Below, in pieces: positions 15,801-22,212 of a stretch of DNA of 38,167 nt. Source of the DNA: an uncultured bacterium. Its GTDB lineage: Bacteria; Pseudomonadota; Alphaproteobacteria; Sphingomonadales; Sphingomonadaceae. The DNA lies in NCBI GenBank assembly GCA_903884945.1, contig CAISGR010000119.1, positions 1 through 38,167 on the forward strand, read 5' to 3'. The notes under the pieces were generated by a model. It saw nothing but the letters and a program-made list of their open reading frames with translations, had not been told where the DNA came from and did no database searches. Each line of letters starts with the position of its first letter. Position 1 is the first letter of the stretch. A program made the position numbers and the translations under genes.

Positions 15801-17073
15801 ATGCGCTCCTGGACGGGCCGCGTACCGCGAAGCCTAGTGCGGAGAGGAGCGTCAACACGCCCACGATCACCGCGGTGATATAGGAAATGTCGATGAAGAA
15901 GGGCAGCCAGTCCATCCTGGGCGCCGCCAGACTGCGGAACAACAGCAGCGCGACGCTGCCGGCATAGCCCGAGGTGTCGGCGATATAGATCAGGAAGCCG
16001 GCATTGCCCGCCTTGCCGATCGCCGCGATCATCCGGTCGAACAGCATCGCGTTGAAGGGCGTATAGGCAAGATACAGTCCCGCGCCGGTCAGGATCATCC
16101 AGGGGAGTGGCGCGAGCAGCCCCGCCTGGAATGCCAGTGTCGAGAAACCGAGCAGCAGCGCGCCGAGGATGATCACGCCGTGCATCGCCAGCAGCGCGCG
16201 CATGTTGTCGCGTACCAGCATCAGCGCGGCGAGCCCGGTCAGGCTGATCACCGCGACCGGCAGCTCGCTCGCAGAGAACATCGCCGCCTCCCCACCATGT
16301 CCCATCGCGGCCCATAGTTCGGCGGCAAAATTATCGCGGAAGTCGCGGATTGCCGTCAGCATCACATAGCCCGCGACCAACAGCAGCAGCGACAGCCCGT
16401 GCTCGTGCAGGAAGGCGGCCCTGTCGACACGCAGCATCGGCACGCGCACGGTACGCTCGGCCTCGTCGCGGGCATCGGGCGGCGGCATCCGCTCGAGGCA
16501 CCAGAGCGATACCAGCAGCAACGGCACGAACGCTGCGCCCGTCGCCGCCGGCATCCAGGTCTCCGGCACCCCGGCATGGAGGAAGAGCACCGCGACCGAC
16601 TTCACGACGCCGGAGGAGAGGATGAAGCTGGCGCACAGCATCGAGCCGAGCAGCTCGGACACACGACGACCCTCGACATAGCTGAATACCAGGCCCCAGA
16701 TCATGCCCAGCGGCAGACCGTTCAGGAACAGGCAGGCGATGGTCCAGGGCGGCGGCACCAGCGCGAACAGCACCAGCGCAAGCCATGACATACCAATCAG
16801 CAGCAGGATCAGCGCCGCGCGCCCCTTGCGGCCGAACTCCGCGATCACGCGCACGCCGATCAGTTTGGACAGGGCATAGCCGAGCACCTGAGCGATCAGC
16901 AGTGTCGTCTTGTAGTCGATCACGAAATGCCAGCCGCCGACATCGGCGAAGGTCGCCGCCGCAAATGGCTTGCGGAAGGCATACATCGCGAAATAGGCGC
17001 CGAACGCCGCCAGTCCGCCGAGCAGCAGGGTCAGGGGGTGGCTGGAGCCAGGTGCGGGCTTTGCGGGGTACAT
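15787..17073 (-). CDS. DUF5690-type MFS transporter, probable phosphonate or head-group carrier
   Basis: A 428-residue inner-membrane protein with about 12 hydrophobic helices. It carries the AYFAMYAFRKPF opening and the ALSKLIGVRVIAEFGRKGR loop seen in the DUF5690 branch of the major facilitator superfamily, and SYVEGRRVSELLGSML in the fifth-helix region. Related carriers of the glycerol-phosphate type exchange organophosphates for phosphate. Being first in the operon with the oxidase and phnX makes a phosphonate importer the best guess. An operator-like palindrome lies 27 bases before its ATG, so the three genes have their own promoter separate from the phosphatase/phospholipase pair upstream. 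Confidence 0.8.
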   Translation of the reverse strand: MYPAKPAPGSSHPLTLLLGGLAAFGAYFAMYAFRKPFAAATFADVGGWHFVIDYKTTLLIAQVLGYALSKLIGVRVIAEFGRKGRAALILLLIGMSWLALVLFALVPPPWTIACLFLNGLPLGMIWGLVFSYVEGRRVSELLGSMLCASFILSSGVVKSVAVLFLHAGVPETWMPAATGAAFVPLLLVSLWCLERMPPPDARDEAERTVRVPMLRVDRAAFLHEHGLSLLLLVAGYVMLTAIRDFRDNFAAELWAAMGHGGEAAMFSASELPVAVISLTGLAALMLVRDNMRALLAMHGVIILGALLLGFSTLAFQAGLLAPLPWMILTGAGLYLAYTPFNAMLFDRMIAAIGKAGNAGFLIYIADTSGYAGSVALLLFRSLAAPRMDWLPFFIDISYITAVIVGVLTLLSALGFAVRGPSRSAYAAA

Positions 17074-17099
17074 GGGGCTCCTGCCAAGTGTCTCCTAAC

Positions 17100-17111
17100 T
17101 GGTCTGAACCA
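17100..17111. promoter_or_regulatory. Operator-like palindrome before the carrier-oxidase-phnX operon
   Basis: TGGTCTGAACCA with perfect 6-base arms when extended (AACTGG at 17097-17102 and CCAGTT at 17109-17114). It is 27 bases upstream of the carrier start, in the 79-base gap after the phosphatase gene. The core matches the other four sites. Confidence 0.65.
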
Positions 17112-17152
17112 GTTTGGAGACAGTTTCGTGACGCTTGCCGATATAGTTCAGG

Positions 17153-17914
17153 TTACCAGGGTCGCCCTGCGAGCGCCGCCTGCTCGGCCTTGCACTGCGC
17201 GGGATCGGAGGCGGAGGCATGGGGGCGAACCGAGGCCAACTCGCCGCGTGCGGCCTCCAGGTCGCGCTGAAAGCCGCGCGTGGCGCCGAGCGTGGCGAAT
17301 ATCGCCGATCCCGCCATCCAGCCTGCCTGCACCGCGCTCGCCGAGTGCGAGCCGCACACGGCGCGGCTTTCGCCATAGGCCCGCGCCCGGGCGAGGATCG
17401 CTGTGGCGCGATCCGGCATCAGCTCGGCGAGGATCAGCCCCTCGAGCCAGCCATTGGCGGCATGACCCGACGGATAGTCGCCATTCTCCGCGAGATGGGT
17501 GGTCCTGGGTTCGCAGATCGGCGCATCGGTGCCGAGATAGGGACGCGGCACCTGGTAATGGGCCTTGACCCTTGCCACCAGATCGCCCGCCCCGGCTCGG
17601 TCGAGCAGTCTTGCGAGCGCCGGTGCGCTCGCGGGCGTCAGCCGGATGCCCATGGCGCAGGCGTAGCGATCGAGCGGGGCGTTGGTCACATCTTCGGTTG
17701 CGACTTGCCAGCGTGCGCTGCCCTTCAGCGTGCGCGTGACCTCGAAGATCGCGCGGTCGGTAAGGGCGGCGACGCTGCCGGGCGCAGGTGGCGGCGGCAG
17801 GATGGCGATCCCGTCGGGCACGCGGTCGGCGGGCAGATAGCTGTCCTCGGCAGGCCCCATCGCCGTCAGCGCCAGCCAGGCGGCGACGAGCAGCCCCTTG
17901 CGCATCGCGATCAC
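17153..17914 (-). CDS. PAP2-family class A-like acid phosphatase
   Basis: A 253-residue exported phosphatase (signal peptide about 5-20) with the class A acid phosphatase pattern: K-x6-RP at 117-125, PSGH at 148-151 and SR-x5-H at 183-190. In PhoN-like enzymes an aspartate follows four residues after that histidine; here the position is Ala194, so the charge relay may be altered or subfamily-specific. The start is GTG overlapping the phospholipase stop (GTGA), with an ATG three codons later as alternative. Its pairing with a phospholipase C suggests it removes phosphate from released phosphocholine or phosphoethanolamine in the periplasm. Confidence 0.85.
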   Translation of the reverse strand: MIAMRKGLLVAAWLALTAMGPAEDSYLPADRVPDGIAILPPPPAPGSVAALTDRAIFEVTRTLKGSARWQVATEDVTNAPLDRYACAMGIRLTPASAPALARLLDRAGAGDLVARVKAHYQVPRPYLGTDAPICEPRTTHLAENGDYPSGHAANGWLEGLILAELMPDRATAILARARAYGESRAVCGSHSASAVQAGWMAGSAIFATLGATRGFQRDLEAARGELASVRPHASASDPAQCKAEQAALAGRPW

Positions 17915-20052
17915 GCCATCACCCGCATTGGGCCGATGCCCGGATCGGTGCGGCCCGCACGCCCGGTCTCGATCTTCCCGGCAAGGCGGCGGAGGAACGC
18001 GGCGTCGCTGTCCACTGTGACCACGAAATCATACCAGTAGTCGCTCGCCGCGAGCTGCCACAGGGCGCTGACCTGCTTGCCGGGCGCCACGGATACGGTG
18101 CGCGTTCGCGCACCCCGTGCCGGATAATGGTGGTCGAGCGCGATCGTGAAGACCGCCGGATCGCTGCCGCCATTGTGCAGGAGCAGCTCGACCGCCCCGT
18201 CGGAGACACGCTGGACCAGCAGCACCTCGGCCTGCGATTTTCGGGCGTCCAGTGATCCGGCAAAGCGGCGCCAAAGGCCGTTGGGGCCGCGCAGCGTCAG
18301 GTCGTAAGCGCTGAGCGGGCCTGCATCGTGCCATTGCTCGCTGGCAAAGCGGTCGCCAGCGCCGATCGTATAATGCCACGGCTCCTGCGCGTCGCTATTG
18401 TCGTGCACCGTGAAGGTCGCGCCGGTGCTGCCGCGGTTGATCATCTCGATCCGCAACCGTCGTTCGGGCGTCACGCCCGCGACCACCTCGAGCGCATAAG
18501 GCAGCGGACGATGCGGCCGCTGGCCGGACATTTGTGCAGTCGGCATCTGCGTGGCGGGGATGGTGTTGACCGGCCCGGCGAGCGACTGGGCGATGCGCTC
18601 GCGAAAATCGTCTGTGGCCGGCAGCCTCGGCGCCGCAGCCCGGTCCGAATCGGTGAAGTCGAATGCCGAGGTCAGGTCACCGCATACGGATCGGCGCCAT
18701 GCGCTGATATTGGGCTCGCGCACGCCGAAGCGCTTCTCGACGAACTGAAGCACCGATGTGTGGTCGAGCAGTTCCGAACAGACAAAGCCGCCGCGGCTCC
18801 AGGGCGACACGATGATTGTCGGGGTGCGGATGCCGAGCCCGATCGGATGCTTGCCCGGCTCCGGCACGGCGCTGGTGCCATAGTCCTTGGTCTCGCCGTC
18901 GAGCGGTACGGTGCTGTGGCCGCGATAATTGCCGACCGGCGGCACCGGTGGCGGCACATGATCGTAGAAGCCGCCCGCTTCGTCATAGTTGAGGATGAAC
19001 ACGGTCTTTGCGAACACCTCGGGAGTATCGACCAGCGCCTTGATGAGCTGAGCGGTGATATGCTCGCCCTTGGATGGCTCTGCCTCGGGATGCTCGGACA
19101 GATCGGCAGCAGTGACGATCCACGAGACCTGCGGCAGTGAACCTGTCTGCACGTCGCGGCGGAACGCCTCGACGAGTTGCTCACCGTCGGATCGCCGGCG
19201 ATCCGCGCCGTGCTTTTGCTCGCTGACCCAGGAGCGGCCGCGCCGATAGAGTTCGGAATCCTTGGGTGCCGGGCGGAAGGGGGGAAAGAGCGACAGGAGA
19301 TTGTCGCCGAAATTGTCGTATTCCTGATAGACCTTCCAGCTTATCCCGGCCGCGTGGAGGCGCTCCGCATAGGTGGTCCAGTAATAGGCCCCTTCGCGCA
19401 GTTCGTGGTCCTCGGCCATGTCGGCGCTCGGTGTCTCGTCCTCGCCGTAATTGCTCATCTCGGGATCGCCGCCCACCGCGCCGCCACCGTTGCACCCGGT
19501 GAATATATGCAGCCGGTTCGGATAGGTCTGCGTCATCGTCGAGCAGTGATAGGCGTCGCATATGGTGAATGCGTCAGCGAGCGCGTAATAGAAGGGGAGG
19601 TCGCTCGCGGTGTAGTGGAGCATCCGCTTGTGCAGGGCACCGCTATGCCCCCAGCGATCATAGCGCCCGCGATTGAAGATGTGCATATTCTCTTGATGCG
19701 ATTGATCGGCGCCGTCGACCTTGAACGAGCGCGTCGTCTTCGAATCGCCGTGGAAGGGCAGGACATAGCCGTCGGGATGCTGTGCGGACGGCTGCGCCCA
19801 TACGCTATGGCCGCCAGAGAGGCGTAGCGGCCGGGGATCGCCGAAGCCGCGCACGCCGTTCAACATGCCGAAATAATGGTCGAACGATCGGTTCTCCTGC
19901 ATGTGGATCACGATATGCTCGACATCCCGGATCGATCCGGTGCGCCGGTTAGCCGGAATCGCCAATGCACGGTCGATCAGGCTCGGGAACATGGATCCGG
20001 CGGCGCCCGCGCCCGCCGCGCGCAGAAAATGCCGTCGCGTCGTTCGATCCAT
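17911..20052 (-). CDS. Tat-exported phosphocholine-type phospholipase C (copy 2)
   Basis: A 713-residue paralogue of the phospholipase at 4463-6604, by chance or constraint the same length. The twin-arginine signal is TRRHFLRAAG (residues 5-14). Metal-site blocks are ENRSFDHYFG starting at Glu53 and DEAGGFYDHVPPP starting at Asp357. The C-terminal domains match the PlcN/PlcH architecture. Compared with copy 1 it has different loops around residues 75-110 and 240-280, so lipid preference may differ. It is co-transcribed with the acid phosphatase (4-base overlap) and divergent from the PhnZ-type gene, sharing one operator-like palindrome 52 bases upstream of its start. Confidence 0.93.
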   Translation of the reverse strand: MDRTTRRHFLRAAGAGAAGSMFPSLIDRALAIPANRRTGSIRDVEHIVIHMQENRSFDHYFGMLNGVRGFGDPRPLRLSGGHSVWAQPSAQHPDGYVLPFHGDSKTTRSFKVDGADQSHQENMHIFNRGRYDRWGHSGALHKRMLHYTASDLPFYYALADAFTICDAYHCSTMTQTYPNRLHIFTGCNGGGAVGGDPEMSNYGEDETPSADMAEDHELREGAYYWTTYAERLHAAGISWKVYQEYDNFGDNLLSLFPPFRPAPKDSELYRRGRSWVSEQKHGADRRRSDGEQLVEAFRRDVQTGSLPQVSWIVTAADLSEHPEAEPSKGEHITAQLIKALVDTPEVFAKTVFILNYDEAGGFYDHVPPPVPPVGNYRGHSTVPLDGETKDYGTSAVPEPGKHPIGLGIRTPTIIVSPWSRGGFVCSELLDHTSVLQFVEKRFGVREPNISAWRRSVCGDLTSAFDFTDSDRAAAPRLPATDDFRERIAQSLAGPVNTIPATQMPTAQMSGQRPHRPLPYALEVVAGVTPERRLRIEMINRGSTGATFTVHDNSDAQEPWHYTIGAGDRFASEQWHDAGPLSAYDLTLRGPNGLWRRFAGSLDARKSQAEVLLVQRVSDGAVELLLHNGGSDPAVFTIALDHHYPARGARTRTVSVAPGKQVSALWQLAASDYWYDFVVTVDSDAAFLRRLAGKIETGRAGRTDPGIGPMRVMA

Positions 20053-20103
20053 GGCTTCACCCTTTCCTTCGCCGCGCGAACGCGCTACCCGACTCGCTGA
20101 AAT

Positions 20104-20115
20104 TGGTATAGTCCA
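20104..20115. promoter_or_regulatory. Operator-like palindrome between phospholipase copy 2 and phnZ-type gene
   Basis: TGGTATAGTCCA, extended to ATTGG-N6-CCAAT, differs at one position from the TGGTATAGACCA operator reported for the UTRA regulator PhnF. It lies 52 bases from the phospholipase start and 98 bases from the HD-oxygenase start, so one bound dimer could control both divergent promoters. Confidence 0.65.
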
Positions 20116-20212
20116 ATGATGCTACAGTTCCACGACAGCGAACGGGTAAGTGGTTGCCGCATACCGGCGGTTCCGAGCGCCTGTTTGCTGTCGATCCAGC
20201 AAGCGAGAAATC

Positions 20213-20767
20213 ATGCCCGCGACCTTCATCGATCAGATTTTCGAGCTCTTCCACCGCTTCGGTTCGCTCTATTATGGCGAGGACGCGACCCAGCTTCAGC
20301 ACGCGCTCCAGGTTGCGGAGCTGGCGCGCCGGAATCGCTGTTCGGACGCCATGATCGCCGCCGCGGTGCTCCATGATGTCGGCCAGTTCATGGACGACGC
20401 GGGGAACGCCGCCGAAGCGCTGGGGATCGACGCACGTCACGAAATCTGTGGTTCGGCTTATCTGAGCGCGCATTTCCCGCGCGCGGTTACCGAGCCTGTG
20501 CGGCTGCATGTCGCGGCGAAACGCTATCTGGCTGCCGTCGATACCGCCTATCTCAACCGGCTCAGCCGGGCGTCGGCGCTCAGCCTCGAGCTTCAGGGCG
20601 GGCCGATGTCAGCGGAGGAAGTCCTGGCTTTCGAGGCCGAGCCCTTCTTTGCCGACGCCGTGACGCTGCGGCGGTTTGACGACATGGGCAAGCAGCCGGA
20701 CTGGCGCGTGCCCGATCTCGCCAGCTATCGGCCGTTGCTCGAATCCTTGCTCGTTGCCTGCGACTGA
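20213..20767 (+). CDS. phnZ: PhnZ-type HD-domain diiron oxygenase, C-P bond cleavage
   Basis: I start at ATG 20213 (after AGCGAGAA), giving 184 residues, close to PhnZ length. All ligands of the PhnZ mixed-valence diiron site have counterparts: His30, the HD pair His54-Asp55, His76, His99 and Asp156. The substrate-side pair Tyr20/Glu23 (YYGE) and Lys103 are also present, with spacing as in PhnZ. PhnZ oxidatively splits (R)-1-hydroxy-2-aminoethylphosphonate into glycine and phosphate; the related TmpB acts on the trimethylammonio analogue. The usual partner, a PhnY or TmpA 2-oxoglutarate hydroxylase, is not adjacent. It is divergent from phospholipase copy 2 and shares its operator-like site. 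Confidence 0.88.
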   Translation: MPATFIDQIFELFHRFGSLYYGEDATQLQHALQVAELARRNRCSDAMIAAAVLHDVGQFMDDAGNAAEALGIDARHEICGSAYLSAHFPRAVTEPVRLHVAAKRYLAAVDTAYLNRLSRASALSLELQGGPMSAEEVLAFEAEPFFADAVTLRRFDDMGKQPDWRVPDLASYRPLLESLLVACD

Positions 20768-20852
20768 AACGTCGCGCGACGCTCTTGGCGCATGCGGGAG
20801 AGGATAGCGCAGATCCCGGCACGCGCAGCTGACAGGTACAGGGAATTTGATC

Positions 20853-20864
20853 TGGAATAGACCA
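20853..20864. promoter_or_regulatory. Operator-like palindrome before the GntR regulator
   Basis: TGGAATAGACCA, one base from TGGTATAGACCA, 104 bases before the likely ATG of the regulator and after the phnZ stop. This suggests autoregulation. Confidence 0.65.
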
Positions 20865-20968
20865 ATTCTGGCGGCGAGGCGCAGAACGCGGGTGGTTGTT
20901 CTCTTCCTGCGCCTAACCGATTGACTTGACCCGTGTCGGCCGCCCCTGTCATCTACCGTCCAGGCACC

Positions 20969-21727
20969 ATGCGAAGCGAACTCGAACTCACTCCGATCGC
21001 CAAGGGCGACAGCGCGGACGGCCCGCAATATCTGATGCTGCGCGACCAGATCGCGATCGGCATCGAGATGGGCAAGCTCGTGCCGGGATCGAAGCTGCCG
21101 TCGGAACGGCAGTTCCAGGGCGATAGCGGCGCGGCGCGCGGCACCATCCGCGAGGCCCTGTTCCAGCTCGAGGCAGAGGGACTGATTTATCGTCGGGACC
21201 GCAGCGGCTGGTACGTCTCGCCGCCGGCGGTTACCTATAATCCCACACGCTGGTCGGGCTTCATGACCTATGTCGCCGAGCAGGGGCGGACGCCCGGGAC
21301 GGAGACGCTGAGCAAGGACCTGGTGCCGGCGCCGCCCGCAGTGGCCGACATCTTCCGCACCGCGCCCGGCACGCCGCTCTACAATCTCCATCGCCGCCGC
21401 TCCATCGATGGACGCGCCGTTCTGGTCGAGCGGATTATCGTCGATCCGGCGATGGCGCCGGGCCTCGTCGAACATTCACTTGATGGCTCGCTGACCCAGA
21501 TTCTCACCGGCGAATATGGTCACACGGTGGTTCGCAACCGCGTCGACATGCGACCCTGCGCCCTGGTCAAGTTCGCCGCTGACGCGCTGGGCGTAAAGCC
21601 CGGTACGCCAGGGCTGCTGGTGGTGCGCACCAGCATCGACGCAAACGGGCGCGTGGTTGAATATGATCAGGAATATTGGCGGCACGACGCGATCCGTGTG
21701 CATGTCGATCTCGACGTCCGCGGCTGA
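20969..21727 (+). CDS. GntR/UTRA (HutC-PhnF type) transcriptional regulator
   Basis: A 252-residue regulator. The N-terminal winged helix (about 20-85) has the GntR pattern SKLPSERQF, GTIREALFQLEAEGLIYR, then RSGWYVSPP. The rest is a UTRA ligand-binding domain. Such proteins repress by binding short palindromes and release on binding the pathway substrate; PhnF/PhnR members control phosphonate use. I prefer ATG 20969 with its CAGG ribosome site over the in-frame GTG 20933, which would add 12 residues. Five operator-like sites in front of the surrounding units make it the likely controller of the whole block, including the TonB receptor operon. The inducing ligand is unknown. Confidence 0.9.
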   Translation: MRSELELTPIAKGDSADGPQYLMLRDQIAIGIEMGKLVPGSKLPSERQFQGDSGAARGTIREALFQLEAEGLIYRRDRSGWYVSPPAVTYNPTRWSGFMTYVAEQGRTPGTETLSKDLVPAPPAVADIFRTAPGTPLYNLHRRRSIDGRAVLVERIIVDPAMAPGLVEHSLDGSLTQILTGEYGHTVVRNRVDMRPCALVKFAADALGVKPGTPGLLVVRTSIDANGRVVEYDQEYWRHDAIRVHVDLDVRG

Positions 21728-22017
21728 GATCGACAGGCGCACGAATCGACATCTCGGTCACGCTGAAGTCGTCATTCTCCAGCTTGAAGGCTTGCCCTCC
21801 AGGATGTCGTGAACTGCCCGGTCATTGGCGCTGAGCCGAGCTCCTCCATCGTCATCGGCTCGGCGAAGGAGAAGCGGTCACGCTCCTCGGTCACACTGAG
21901 CAGGGTAGGGGAGCGCTGACAGTACCCGCCTTCACATACGCATGCGCCATCGCACGCTTGCGGTCGTGCCGGTCGATGCCGTTGCGTGCGGCATGGCCTG
22001 AGCGTGCATGCACCAGT
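21728..22017. other. Intergenic stretch with degraded, unrecognised sequence
   Basis: No intact gene is visible between the regulator and the ISL3 relic. Minus-strand fragments such as SVTEERDRFSFAEPMTMEEL look protein-like but break frame repeatedly and I could not assign them. This is probably gene debris brought or disrupted by the neighbouring mobile element. Confidence 0.35.
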
Positions 22018-22200
22018 CCGATCGCCTCGTTCGCGAATGGTGTTGCCAAGGATATCGCGGCCGCCCGCGCGGCAATCGTATCCCGATGGTCGTACGGCCA
22101 AACCGAAGGACAGATCACCAAGCTCAAGCTGGTTAAACGCCAGATGTACGGTCGCGGCAAAATGGACCTGCTTCAAGCCCGACTGATCGGCGCAACATGA
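22018..22200 (+). pseudogene. ISL3-family transposase 3' relic
   Basis: The last about 60 codons read FANGVAKDIAAARAAI then WSYGQTEGQITKLKLVKRQ and MYGRGKMDLLQARL before a TGA at 22198. This is the hallmark C-terminal end of ISL3-type transposases (normally W-S-N-G-Q-V-E-G-Q-I-N-R-L-K). Upstream codons do not continue as transposase, so only the 3' end remains. It lies just 12 bases from the stop of the convergent histidine kinase gene. Confidence 0.7.
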
Positions 22201-22212
22201 CCGCGCGCGTCA

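Noticed and set aside
22131..22145. Sixth operator-like site (TGG-N7-CCA)
   Set aside because: The spacing is 7 instead of 6 and it lies inside the ISL3 relic, not in a promoter.
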